This document shows, piece by piece, positions 1-6,996 of a stretch of DNA of 6,996 nt; position 1 is the stretch's first letter; each line of letters starts with the position of its first letter. This stretch comes from an uncultured Bacteroidales bacterium. GTDB lineage: Bacteria > Bacteroidota > Bacteroidia > Bacteroidales > UBA932. The translations under genes and the position numbers were made by a program. The DNA lies in NCBI GenBank assembly GCA_934702165.1, contig CAKUYG010000116.1:1-6996 (forward strand), given 5' to 3'. The notes under the pieces are model-generated. The model had not been told where the DNA came from, did not search any database, and saw only the letters and a program-made list of their open reading frames with translations.

Positions 1-95
1 CCCGCCACCCGTCGGATGGGCACCACTTTCACCACGCCACTCCTCGTATGGACGCCCGCCATTCCCGCCTTCCCGCCGCATCCCAGCCAGCCCAT
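1..95 (-). CDS. Possible N-terminus of a leftward gene (very tentative)
   Basis: A minus-strand frame starting at the ATG complementary to 93-95 stays open to the left edge. It begins MGWLGCGGKAGMAGVHTRSG and continues as a basic, valine-rich stretch; an in-frame alternative start lies at position 62. The segment is GC-rich, unlike the AT-richer DNA just to its right, which fits a coding/intergenic boundary near 100. A second minus-strand frame (ATG at 102) is also open but glycine-rich and less protein-like. There is no homology I recognise, no Shine-Dalgarno sequence and only a one-mismatch -7-like element (175-182, read leftward as TAATCTTG). It could equally be non-coding. No function is proposed. 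Confidence 0.17.
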   Translation of the reverse strand, partial: MGWLGCGGKAGMAGVHTRSGVVKVVPIRRVA

Positions 96-198
96 GACGC
101 ATCCGATGTTCCACTTTTCAGTGATAGATGAAGGCTTTTCATCATGCTTTCAGTCAACGGCTCTTTTGCGTGCACAAGATTATGCCGATATGACATTA

Positions 199-309
199 CG
201 GGTTATAGTATATTCTGGCATTTCTGCTATAACCCGGCTCGAAAAACGCTTTCGGACGCTGCTTTTTGTTCCGGGTTATAGCGTTTTTCCGGAGTTATGC
301 TCTAACCTG
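199..309. repeat. Cluster of interleaved inverted repeats (CGGGTTATAG family)
   Basis: CGGGTTATAG at 199-208 is perfectly complementary to CTATAACCCG at 227-236, giving a 10-bp stem with an 18-base loop. The second arm, taken as CTATAACCCGG (227-237), also pairs perfectly over 11 bp with CCGGGTTATAG at 271-281. A second unrelated pair, GAAAAACGC (241-249) and GCGTTTTTC (281-289), is interleaved with it. Degenerate copies follow: CCGGAGTTATGC (289-300) and GCTCTAACCTG (299-309, 9 of 11 matches to GCTATAACCCG). The copies alternate in strand, so the cluster may be a REP-like dispersed element, a protein-binding array, or an RNA with mutually exclusive folds. The sequence alone does not separate these. 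Confidence 0.7.
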
Positions 310-391
310 CCGCGGCGCCTCCGTGCCGCGGCGCCTCCGTGCCCCCGTGCCTCCGTGCCTCTGCGCCTCTGTGTGTCCTCTGTGCCTCTGC
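309..391. repeat. Tandem repeat with 8-base period (GCCTCYGT-like)
   Basis: Two perfect 16-base copies, GCCGCGGCGCCTCCGT, lie head to tail at 309-324 and 325-340. They dissolve into octamers GCCCCCGT (341-348), GCCTCCGT (349-356), GCCTCTGC (357-364) and GCCTCTGT (365-372), an 11-base irregular unit (373-383), and GCCTCTGC (384-391). The period is not a multiple of three, so length changes would shift any reading frame, which argues against coding. Pyrimidine-rich repeats of related flavour (CTCTGTGCC-type) occur between genes in various bacterial genomes; that comparison is from memory and was not searched. Confidence 0.8.
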
Positions 392-458
392 GCAGCCGCA
401 TCGGTCTCTGCGCGGCCACCTCCTGCCCCGACCCCGCCAATTATTTGAAAGAATTGCT

Positions 459-466
459 TAACTTTG
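459..466 (+). promoter_or_regulatory. Candidate Bacteroidales -7 promoter element for prfB
   Basis: TAACTTTG matches the TAnnTTTG -7 consensus of the main Bacteroidota sigma factor perfectly, and it sits in an AT-rich island directly before prfB. A TTTG that could act as the -33 element lies at 444-447, but the 11-base gap is much shorter than the usual ~19-20, and no good TTTG lies at the right distance. Transcription from this element would start at about 471-474, on or next to the prfB ATG at 474, making the mRNA leaderless or nearly so. A chance match, or a more distal promoter, remains possible. Confidence 0.4.
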
Positions 467-473
467 CTTGATT

Positions 474-1541
474 ATGATAACACAGGAGCAGATCAAGGAT
501 TTGCAGGCCCGGACGGACACGCTCGGGCGCTGCATCGACATAGACGCCAAGCGCAAGGAACTCACTGATAAAGAGGCGCAGACCCAGGCCCCGGACTTCT
601 GGGACGACCCCAAAAAGGCCGAGACTTTCCTCAAGGGGGTGAGCGGCGTCAAATCGTGGGTCACTTCATTTGATGCCGCACGTTCGGCTGTGGACGACCT
701 TGAGGTGCTTCTGGAGCTTGACCCCGAGAGCAAGGAGACGGATGAGGCGTTCGAGCATGCCAAGGCTCTGGTCGAGGATCTCGAAATGCGCAACATGCTC
801 GGTGCGGAGGGGGATTCTCTCGGAGCCGTGCTCACCATCAACTCCGGGGCCGGCGGCACAGAGGCCAACGACTGGAGCGCGATGCTGATGCGCATGTACA
901 TGAGATGGGGCGAGCGCAACGGCTACAAGATGACCGTCACCGAAGAGCTCGAAGGTGACGAGACCGGCATCAAGTCCGCCACCATCCAGTTCGAGGGCGA
1001 CTATGCCTACGGCTATCTCAAGGCTGAGTCCGGGGTGCACCGACTGGTGCGCATATCCCCGTTCAACTCCCAGGGCAAGCGCCAGACCACATTCAGCTCC
1101 GTCTTCGTGTATCCCCTTGTGGATGACACCATCAACATCGAGATCAACCCTTCCGACATCGAGTGGGACACTTTCCGCTCCGGCGGCCATGGGGGTCAGA
1201 ACGTCAACAAGGTCGAGACCGGGGTGCGTGTGCGCCACCTCCCGACCGGCATCACGGTGGAGAACACCGAGACCCGCAGCCAGCAGGACAACCGCCAGCG
1301 GGCCCTTCTCATCCTCAAGTCCCGACTCTACGACATAGAATTGAAGAAACGTCAGGAAAAGCAGGCCGAACTTGAGGGACAGAAGAAGAAGATCGAGTGG
1401 GGTTCGCAGATCCGCTCCTACGTGCTGCACCCCTACAAGATGGTCAAAGACCTGCGCACCGGCTACGAGACAGCCGATACCCAGGGGGTGCTGGACGGCG
1501 ACCTCAACGAGTTCATGAAAGTATATCTAATGCAAAACTGA
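474..1541 (+). CDS. prfB: Peptide chain release factor 2 (RF2)
   Basis: RF2 recognises UGA and UAA stop codons in the ribosomal A site and triggers hydrolysis of the peptidyl-tRNA ester. From the ATG at 474 the protein has 355 residues, close to the usual ~365. The N-terminal helical domain (about 1-110) is followed by the core. The stop-codon-reading tripeptide Ser-Pro-Phe, which marks RF2 rather than RF1, is at 195-197. The catalytic GGQ is at 240-242 within a [13 protein letters not shown] block, and its glutamine is the expected target of PrmC methylation. The ATG at 474 was preferred over the in-frame TTG at 468 because [10 protein letters not shown] resembles RF2 N-termini of Bacteroidales. 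No Shine-Dalgarno is present. The frame is continuous where many prfB genes have an in-frame UGA frameshift site (codons 20-22 read TGC ATC GAC). Residue 239, two before GGQ, is His rather than the usual Ala/Ser/Thr. The gene ends TGA followed at once by in-frame TAA. The fumarase ATG lies 4 bases downstream. Confidence 0.97.
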   Translation: MITQEQIKDLQARTDTLGRCIDIDAKRKELTDKEAQTQAPDFWDDPKKAETFLKGVSGVKSWVTSFDAARSAVDDLEVLLELDPESKETDEAFEHAKALVEDLEMRNMLGAEGDSLGAVLTINSGAGGTEANDWSAMLMRMYMRWGERNGYKMTVTEELEGDETGIKSATIQFEGDYAYGYLKAESGVHRLVRISPFNSQGKRQTTFSSVFVYPLVDDTINIEINPSDIEWDTFRSGGHGGQNVNKVETGVRVRHLPTGITVENTETRSQQDNRQRALLILKSRLYDIELKKRQEKQAELEGQKKKIEWGSQIRSYVLHPYKMVKDLRTGYETADTQGVLDGDLNEFMKVYLMQN

Positions 1542-1545
1542 TAAT

Positions 1546-3171
1546 ATGACAGAGTTCAAGTATGCTCCGATGTTTCAGCTTGGAGAAGACAAGACTGAAT
1601 ACTACCGCATCCCAGGTTCAGAGAAGCTGGTGAGTGTCTCCGACTTCGAGGGACACAAGATTCTGAAGGTCTCAAAGGAGGCCTTGACCCTCATGTCCAA
1701 CACCGCCTTCCGTGACGTGAGCTTCATGCTGCGCCGCTCGCATAACGCCCAGGTCGCCAAGATCCTCAGTGATCCGGAAGCTTCTGACAACGACAAGTAC
1801 GTGGCCCTTACCTTCCTGCGCAACGCCGAGATAGCCTGCAAAGGCAAGCTCCCGATCTGCCAAGACACCGGCACCGCCATCATCCACGGGGAGAAGGGTC
1901 AGCAGGTTTGGACGGGCTTCTGCGATGAGGAGGCCCTCAGCCTCGGAGTGTTCAAGACCTACACCGAGGAGAACCTGCGCTACTCCCAGAACGCGCCTCT
2001 GGACATGTACAACGAGGTCAACACCAAGTGCAACCTCCCTGCCCAGATCGACATCGAGGCCACAGAGGGCGACGAGTACCGCTTCCTTTGCGTGACCAAA
2101 GGCGGCGGCTCTGCCAACAAGACCTACCTCTACCAGGAGACCAAGGCCCGCATCCAGAACCCTGGAACACTCGTGCCGTTCCTCGTCGCCAAGATGAAGA
2201 CCCTCGGTACGGCAGCCTGCCCGCCGTACCACATCGCCATCGTCATCGGCGGTACTTCCGCAGAGCGCAACCTCCTCACAGTCAAGCTTGCATCGACCCA
2301 CTACTACGACGGACTTCCGACCACGGGGGACGAGACCGGCAGGGCGTTCCGCGACCTCGAACTTGAGAAGCAGCTCCTCGAAGAGGCCCACAAGATCGGG
2401 CTCGGTGCTCAGTTCGGGGGCAAGTACTTTGCCCACGACGTCAGGGTGGTGAGACTCCCGCGTCACGGGGCTAGCTGCCCTATCGGACTTGGCGTGAGCT
2501 GCTCCGCCGACCGCAACATCAAGACGAAGATCAACTCCGACGGCGTCTGGATCGAGAAGCTTGACGACAAGCCGTACGAGCTCATCCCGGAGAATCTCCG
2601 CAACGCTGGCGAGGGCGACGCTGTGAAAATCAACCTCGACTGCCCGATGAAAGAAATCCTCGCGCAGCTCACCAAATACCCTGTCAGCACGCGCCTGAGC
2701 CTTAACGGCACCATCATCGTGGCCCGCGACATCGCCCATGCCAAAATCAAGGCCCGTCTCGACGCGGGCGAGGGAATGCCTGAGTATTTCAAGGACCATC
2801 CGATCTACTATGCCGGCCCTGCCAAAACTCCTGAGGGCATGCCGTGCGGCTCGCTTGGCCCTACCACCGCCGGCCGTATGGATCCGTATGTAGATGAGTT
2901 CCAGGACTATGGCGGAAGCCTTGTGATGCTTGCCAAGGGCAACCGAAGCCAGGCCGTCACCGATGCCTGCAAGAAGCACGGCGGCTTCTACCTCGGTTCC
3001 ATCGGAGGCCCTGCCGCCATCCTCGCCCAGAACAACATCAAGTCCATCGAGTGCGTGGAGTACCCGGAACTCGGAATGGAGGCGATCTGGAAAATCCGTG
3101 TCGAGGACTTCCCTGCCTTCATCCTCGTTGATGACAAGGGCAACGACTTCTTCAAGAAGTTCGGTCTGTGA
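1546..3171 (+). CDS. fumA: Class I fumarate hydratase (fused, [4Fe-4S])
   Basis: This enzyme interconverts fumarate and (S)-malate in the cytoplasm, in the TCA cycle or, in anaerobic Bacteroidales, in the reductive branch leading to fumarate respiration and succinate. The 541-residue single chain matches E. coli FumA/FumB (~548), with the alpha (N-terminal) and beta (C-terminal, from about 350) parts fused. Cluster-ligand cysteines are recognisable at 105 (PICQDTGT), 225 (AACPPYH) and 319 (VSCSADRN), with the same spacing as in the Leishmania class I enzyme. Residues matching known active-site positions are present: Asp107, Arg145, His307, Arg394, Thr440, Arg444 and Lys464. The family signatures [12 protein letters not shown] (435-446) and LGSIGGPAA (483-491) are intact, and the end (VDDKGNDFF) is nearly identical to FumA. 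The exposed 4Fe-4S cluster makes such enzymes oxygen-sensitive, which suits an anaerobe. Codons strongly favour C or G at the third position, suggesting high expression. The TGA stop overlaps the start of the next gene. No Shine-Dalgarno precedes the ATG. Confidence 0.96.
   Translation: MTEFKYAPMFQLGEDKTEYYRIPGSEKLVSVSDFEGHKILKVSKEALTLMSNTAFRDVSFMLRRSHNAQVAKILSDPEASDNDKYVALTFLRNAEIACKGKLPICQDTGTAIIHGEKGQQVWTGFCDEEALSLGVFKTYTEENLRYSQNAPLDMYNEVNTKCNLPAQIDIEATEGDEYRFLCVTKGGGSANKTYLYQETKARIQNPGTLVPFLVAKMKTLGTAACPPYHIAIVIGGTSAERNLLTVKLASTHYYDGLPTTGDETGRAFRDLELEKQLLEEAHKIGLGAQFGGKYFAHDVRVVRLPRHGASCPIGLGVSCSADRNIKTKINSDGVWIEKLDDKPYELIPENLRNAGEGDAVKINLDCPMKEILAQLTKYPVSTRLSLNGTIIVARDIAHAKIKARLDAGEGMPEYFKDHPIYYAGPAKTPEGMPCGSLGPTTAGRMDPYVDEFQDYGGSLVMLAKGNRSQAVTDACKKHGGFYLGSIGGPAAILAQNNIKSIECVEYPELGMEAIWKIRVEDFPAFILVDDKGNDFFKKFGL
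3168..3171 (+). promoter_or_regulatory. GTGA start/stop overlap coupling fumarase to the AsmA-like gene
   Basis: The bases GTGA combine the GTG start of the AsmA-like gene with the TGA stop of the fumarase. No Shine-Dalgarno sequence is visible upstream, so initiation probably depends on ribosomes that have just terminated on the fumarase frame. The next in-frame Met is residue 162, beyond the membrane anchor, so the GTG is the most reasonable start. Confidence 0.75.
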
Positions 3172-6100
3172 AAAAAGGGCTTAAAATAGCCCTCTTCTCC
3201 GTCCTCGGCTTCCTGGTGCTGCTTTTCGCGGGGCTTCAGATCGCCCTCAATTCGAAGCTGGTCACCGGTGCCGTGGACAAGTTTGCCGAGGAGAATATTG
3301 ACGGGACTCTCAGGTACTCACGCCTGAGAGTCTCGCTGCTCGGCAGTTTCCCGGGAGTCAGGCTGACTCTCGACAGCCTTTCCGTGACTTATCCCCCGGA
3401 GAGGTTCGAATCTTTCTATAAACGCCCTTTCCTTGCCGGCCGCTTTTCCGCGCGCGGACGGGGAGAGGCTGCGGATACCCTGCTGAGGCTTGACCGTCTG
3501 TGCGTCAGTATCAACCCGTGGGGGCTTCTGGGCGGAAAGATTGATGTCGGACAGGCCCGCGTGGACGGGCTTTCCGCTTTTGTCCACCGTTTTGACGCCG
3601 AGACCTCCAACCTTGACATTCTCAAGTTCATGGCCCCTTCCGATACCGTGTCGGCAGGCGAGGCTTCAGGAAGCACGCCGCTGATTTCCGTGGGGAAACT
3701 TTCCCTTGGCGGGAGGACCAGCCTTGTCTACACGGATGCCCCGTCTTCCCTGCGCGCCTGCGTTGATATGGAAGAATTTACTGCCGGGGCCGGGTTCAAG
3801 ATGTCGCATGGTGAGATGTATCTGCGTGATGCACAGCTTCGTATGGACTCGCTCTCTGTGTACGGCATCGCTTCGGCGGACACGCTCGACCTCGGAGTGG
3901 GCAAGTTCGAGGTGAGGGAGGATGATCCGGACAAATTCACCCTTGATTTCTCGGCTCTGGCGCGTCTGGGGACTGCTGCTGCGGGCCGGCTTGAACTTCC
4001 GGCTGAGATCAGGGGTTCTGTTCTGTTTTCCAAGCACTCTGACCGCCTGAGCCTTGGCGCGGATGGCTTGACCGCGCAGATTGCCTATCTGCCTCTGAAT
4101 CTGGAGGGTTCGGCTGAGGTTTACCCGGACAGCGTCGTCATCGATGCTACGGCGGGTCTTGTGGCGTGCAGTGTGGAGAAAGTGCTCCGTGAGTATGCCG
4201 ACAAGGTTTTGCCGGCGGCGGCCGGCTTCAGCACCGATGCCCTGTTGACAGCTGACATCAGTGCTGACGGGGTCTATTCCCGGGGGAGGATGCCTGCTGT
4301 GGGCGCGTGTCTTCGCATACCGGCTTCCGCCACTGTTTATCTTCCTGACAGCCTGCGTCTTGAGCATGCTGTTGACATTGATGCGGACTTGTCTCCGGCA
4401 GGTCGCCTGAAAGCTGACATACATCAGCTTGATCTTTCGGTGCCCGGGCTTGACCTGTCTCTCGGGGGAGGGGCTGATGAGCTTCTCGGCAAAGACCCTC
4501 TCTTCCGTGTCTCGGCTGACGCGCGGGCTGATGTGGAGAGGCTGCTCTCTCTGTTGCCCGGGAAGGATTCTCTTGATATAGAGCACGCTGAGGGGGATGT
4601 GCACCTGACTCTCGATGCACGGGCGCGGCAGTCTGAACTCAAGGATTTCAAATTCGCGCAGACTGACATCAGGGGTGCGCTCGAGAGCCGTCATCTGCAC
4701 TTGAGGATGCCTTCGGATTCCATCGAGGCCTGCGTATATAATGCCGGGGTACGTCTGGATTCCAAACTTTCAGGCCTTGACCTCAAGGCTGATTTTGACA
4801 GTGTGTTCTTCTACAAGGGGGCCGGCCTCACCGCCCGTGTCAGAAAAATTTTCAACGAGGCACACATCTCCAAGGTGGAGCAGGACGGGAGGGTTCTTCC
4901 CAGGATCGAGGTCAGCACGGAAGGTGAGAGGGTTTTCTTGAAAACTGGTTCGTCACGTTATGCGGCAAGCGGAGCCAATGTCAGCGCCGCCGTGCAGAAG
5001 CTGGCCATCGAGCAGGCGCACCGCCACCGTCACCCGAGGCGCCGTCATGGCGGGGAATTCGATTTTGCGGACATCGACATCTCTCTGGATTCTTCGATGG
5101 TGAAGTACTTGAAGAACTGGTCCGCTTCCGGGCACATCAAGGCGGATTCCGGTTTCTTCGCCTCGCCGATGCTGCCGCTGCGTACGCGTCTCACAGCCCT
5201 GCATGCTGATTTTGATGATGAAAAGATAGAGATCGATACCATAGGGGTGAAGTGCGGCACTTCGGATGTCAACTTGAGCGGAACCATGTACGGAGTGAAA
5301 CATTCTCTTATTCACAAGAGCATGATACGCACTAGCCTCAATCTTGACTCAAGGCGCTTGAATGTCAATGAGTTTCTGGCTGCCGTACTCGTGGGGCGCG
5401 AGAGTGCCGCCGAGGTGGCCACGGAAGATGAGAATGATGAGAGTTTCGTCACTGACACTCTGGCCGATGCCAGGGTGGATCTGCACAAGTTCCCGATTTT
5501 CGTGGTTCCGGCCAATCTTGATGTCAATGTCGGCCTGACTGCCGACCGGGTGGACTTCTCCGACCCGCGCATCGGGCCCGTGTATTCCGGCATCAAGATC
5601 AAGGACAGGACGATGCAGCTCACCAGTACCTATATCACCACTGAACTGGGCAAGATCTATCTGGACGCTTTTTATGCCACTCGTTCCAAGCATGACATTT
5701 CCGCAGGTGCGAACCTCAACCTTTCGCAGATGTCGGCCGGTGAGATCATCCGGCTGCTTCCGGCTGTGGATTCGCTGATGCCTGTGCTCAAGGCTTTCGA
5801 CGGCAAACTGAGCTGCGACATTTCGGCCACGGCCCAGATAGACACCAACCGCAATGTCATAATCCCTACCCTCGACGGGCTTGTCCGTCTGTCCGGCAAG
5901 GATCTTCGCGTGACCAATACGGGACAGTTCGGCAAGGTGGCTAACCTGCTCCTTTTCAAGAAGAAGGAGACTCTGGACATCGACAATATGAATGTGGATG
6001 CCCTGATTCACGACAGCCGGATAGAGGTTTTCCCTTTCGTGCTCGGGGCGGACAAATACCGTTTCGCTCTGCGCGGGACGCAGGGCTTCGACCGGAGCAT

Positions 6101-6602
6101 GTTCTATCACCTCTCTGTGCTCAAGGCCCCGTTCCCTATATTGTTCGGCATCAACATATACGGCACGGCGGGGCATACCAAAGTCTCTTTGGGCAAACCG
6201 AAATACCATGATGGCACGGTTCCGGTGTTCACCCGTCAGCTTGACACTGTCCAGATCAACCTTGCCAAGTCCATCAGGGATATTTTCGACAGGGGAGTGG
6301 AGTCTGTCATGCGGCACAACGAGAGCGCGGTCGGCACCTTGGATCTTCGCAGTCTTGTGGAGGATCCTCTTCAGGCCTCGCAAGAGGGCCTGGACGATGC
6401 CACCATGCAGAGGTATGCCGAGATGGCTGACGAGTTCGCCGTGCAGCAGGAGGTCCAGGAGCAGCAGGATGCGCTTGACGCCGAGGTGTCAGAGGCCCTT
6501 GATTCGTCTGCAGGTGACATGTCGCGTATGATGAACGAGTACGAAGAGTCCATCAAGGATCGGCGATTCGACCGCTGGCTGCGCAAGGTACGGAAGAAAT
6601 AG
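3168..6602 (+). CDS. AsmA-like envelope protein, inner-membrane anchored
   Basis: This 1144-residue protein has a short basic N-terminus (MKKGLK), one hydrophobic segment (about 7-28) and then a long periplasmic region. It fits the AsmA/TamB/YhdP-like group, large beta-rich proteins that span the periplasm and are implicated in lipid delivery to the outer membrane; assignment to that role here is by family only. The start after the anchor (LNSKLV...[17 protein letters not shown]) is typical of AsmA N-terminal domains in Bacteroidota. Alternating hydrophobic and polar strands with D/S-L-D-L patterns run through the middle. A His/Arg cluster ([10 protein letters not shown], 618-627) marks a probable linker. 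The AsmA-like C-terminal region is about 849-1050, including [11 protein letters not shown]. The tail (about 1053-1144) is acidic and Gln-rich, helical or coiled-coil in character, ending in a basic KVRKK. The GTG start overlaps the fumarase stop. Codon choice is more relaxed than in the two upstream genes, suggesting lower expression. The family call is firm; substrate and partners are unknown. Confidence 0.85.
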   Translation: MKKGLKIALFSVLGFLVLLFAGLQIALNSKLVTGAVDKFAEENIDGTLRYSRLRVSLLGSFPGVRLTLDSLSVTYPPERFESFYKRPFLAGRFSARGRGEAADTLLRLDRLCVSINPWGLLGGKIDVGQARVDGLSAFVHRFDAETSNLDILKFMAPSDTVSAGEASGSTPLISVGKLSLGGRTSLVYTDAPSSLRACVDMEEFTAGAGFKMSHGEMYLRDAQLRMDSLSVYGIASADTLDLGVGKFEVREDDPDKFTLDFSALARLGTAAAGRLELPAEIRGSVLFSKHSDRLSLGADGLTAQIAYLPLNLEGSAEVYPDSVVIDATAGLVACSVEKVLREYADKVLPAAAGFSTDALLTADISADGVYSRGRMPAVGACLRIPASATVYLPDSLRLEHAVDIDADLSPAGRLKADIHQLDLSVPGLDLSLGGGADELLGKDPLFRVSADARADVERLLSLLPGKDSLDIEHAEGDVHLTLDARARQSELKDFKFAQTDIRGALESRHLHLRMPSDSIEACVYNAGVRLDSKLSGLDLKADFDSVFFYKGAGLTARVRKIFNEAHISKVEQDGRVLPRIEVSTEGERVFLKTGSSRYAASGANVSAAVQKLAIEQAHRHRHPRRRHGGEFDFADIDISLDSSMVKYLKNWSASGHIKADSGFFASPMLPLRTRLTALHADFDDEKIEIDTIGVKCGTSDVNLSGTMYGVKHSLIHKSMIRTSLNLDSRRLNVNEFLAAVLVGRESAAEVATEDENDESFVTDTLADARVDLHKFPIFVVPANLDVNVGLTADRVDFSDPRIGPVYSGIKIKDRTMQLTSTYITTELGKIYLDAFYATRSKHDISAGANLNLSQMSAGEIIRLLPAVDSLMPVLKAFDGKLSCDISATAQIDTNRNVIIPTLDGLVRLSGKDLRVTNTGQFGKVANLLLFKKKETLDIDNMNVDALIHDSRIEVFPFVLGADKYRFALRGTQGFDRSMFYHLSVLKAPFPILFGINIYGTAGHTKVSLGKPKYHDGTVPVFTRQLDTVQINLAKSIRDIFDRGVESVMRHNESAVGTLDLRSLVEDPLQASQEGLDDATMQRYAEMADEFAVQQEVQEQQDALDAEVSEALDSSAGDMSRMMNEYEESIKDRRFDRWLRKVRKK

Positions 6603-6606
6603 GCTT

Positions 6607-6996
6607 TTATCCCATCACAGTGTCCAGCAGCATCATGAGGGCGAAGCCGATGGCGAATCCTATTGTTCCCAGGTTGGAGTGTTCCCCTTCTGCCGTCTCC
6701 GGGATGAGTTCCTCGACAACTACATAGAGCATGGCACCTGCGGCGAACGCCAGAAGATAAGGTACCATGGCCGTGACTGATGAGGCCAACGCGAGGACGA
6801 GTGCTCCACCTATCGGTTCCACTATGCCGCTCATAGCCCCCAACATGAATGACTTGGCTTTGCTGTTGCCTGCCGCGAGCATGGGCATGGAGATTATCGC
6901 CCCTTCCGGGATGTTCTGTATGGCTATGCCTATTGAGAGTGTTATGGTGTCGGAGATTCCTGCGGCCATTCCCTCAGGCAGATTGTGGATCGTCAC
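6607..6996 (-). CDS. ZIP-family divalent metal transporter, GufA type (C-terminal half)
   Basis: ZIP proteins move zinc, iron, manganese or related divalent metals into the cytoplasm across the inner membrane. The 129 visible residues begin inside TM4 and run to the stop, about half of the usual ~250-280. The TM4 motif HNLPEG is at 4-9 and the TM5 motif QNIPEG at 27-32. Gln in place of the first TM5 His is usual for GufA/BbZIP-like members, so it is not a defect. Glu60 in GIVEPIGG (TM6) lies 29 residues after Glu31, matching the binuclear metal site spacing in BbZIP. A further VVEELIPE block (93-100) is in TM7, followed by a short acidic loop with one His and TM8. The first visible codon is GTG but is most likely an internal valine, because a true start would be far upstream, so the gene continues past the right edge. 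It converges on the AsmA-like gene with a 4-base gap. Metal specificity cannot be read from this fragment. Confidence 0.93.
   Translation of the reverse strand: MTIHNLPEGMAAGISDTITLSIGIAIQNIPEGAIISMPMLAAGNSKAKSFMLGAMSGIVEPIGGALVLALASSVTAMVPYLLAFAAGAMLYVVVEELIPETAEGEHSNLGTIGFAIGFALMMLLDTVMG

Larger units (their letters stand above)
96..473. other. Intergenic region upstream of prfB
   Basis: No believable protein gene lies here. The open frames crossing it are proline-, alanine- and arginine-rich products of repeats and GC composition. The contents in order are: a small 6-bp inverted repeat (GATGAA 127-132 with TTCATC 138-143), a cluster of inverted CGGGTTATAG-type repeats (199-309), an 8-base-period tandem array (309-391), a GC-rich stretch, and an AT-rich run (439-473) with the likely prfB promoter. 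A weak inverted repeat, CAATT (438-442) with AATTG (452-456), sits just before the promoter element. No tRNA, riboswitch family or intrinsic terminator with a clear stem and T-run was recognised. Confidence 0.75.

Noticed and set aside
127..143. Small hairpin GATGAA/TTCATC as a terminator
   Set aside because: The 6-bp AT-rich stem has no T-run after it in either direction that would suggest an intrinsic terminator.
309..391. CRISPR array
   Set aside because: The units are contiguous 8-base repeats with no unique spacers, and no cas gene is nearby.
16..471. A 151-residue plus-strand open frame upstream of prfB
   Set aside because: It runs through the inverted and octamer repeats, giving a Pro/Ala/Arg/Cys-rich string with no domain. 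It overlaps the promoter candidate and ends at the prfB start, so it is best explained by base composition.
468..473. TTG at 468 as the prfB start
   Set aside because: It adds only Met-Ile before an ATG that gives an RF2-like N-terminus, and it lies 2 bases after the promoter element. ATG at 474 is more likely.
1672..2979. A 435-residue minus-strand open frame opposite the fumarase
   Set aside because: The sense strand encodes an intact, strongly conserved enzyme with heavy C/G-ending codons, which keeps the antisense frame free of stops. The antisense product resembles no known family.
3146..3160. Near-perfect palindrome (ACTTCTT C AAGAAGT) just before the AsmA-like start
   Set aside because: It encodes the conserved Phe-Phe-Lys-Lys end of the fumarase and is explained by codons. 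The usable hairpin would be only about 5 bp.
3666..4700. A 344-residue minus-strand open frame opposite the AsmA-like gene, and a similar one at 5349-6383
   Set aside because: Both lie fully inside a gene with clear anchor, AsmA-like pattern and continuous frame. They show no recognisable domain and follow from codon composition.
6915..6920. Gln in place of His in the ZIP TM5 motif (QNIPEG) as a loss-of-function sign
   Set aside because: Gln at this position is usual in GufA/BbZIP-type transporters, and the other metal-site residues visible here are intact.

Overview
The window looks like chromosomal core sequence from a GC-rich member of the Bacteroidota, most likely order Bacteroidales (an Alistipes/Rikenellaceae-like genome would fit, but genus is inference). 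The reasons are the style of the RF2 and AsmA-like proteins, a fused class I fumarase, the absence of Shine-Dalgarno sequences before the starts, and a perfect match to the Bacteroidales -7 promoter element (TAnnTTTG) just before the first gene. Nothing suggests phage, an insertion sequence, CRISPR or a plasmid.

Layout. Positions 1-473 hold no confident gene. The first ~95 bases may be the start of a leftward gene. Positions 199-309 carry several copies, in both orientations, of a CGGGTTATAG-type sequence that can form competing hairpins. Positions 309-391 are a tandem array with an 8-base period (GCCTCYGT-like). An AT-rich stretch with the promoter candidate follows. Three tightly packed rightward genes come next: prfB (peptide chain release factor RF2, 474-1541), a class I [4Fe-4S] fumarate hydratase (1546-3171) and a 1144-residue AsmA-like envelope protein (3168-6602). 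The gap between the first two is 4 bases, and the second and third overlap by 4 bases (GTGA), so they probably form one transcription unit. Only 4 bases after it, on the opposite strand, lies the C-terminal half of a GufA-type ZIP metal transporter, cut by the right edge of the window.

Functionally the three operon genes serve different processes: translation termination, the fumarate/malate step of central metabolism, and envelope biogenesis. No shared pathway is evident. The most notable points are that prfB lacks the programmed +1 frameshift that autoregulates RF2 in many bacteria, that it carries a histidine two residues before the GGQ motif, and that the region upstream of it is built from unusual inverted and tandem repeats. 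I found no convincing new multi-gene system.
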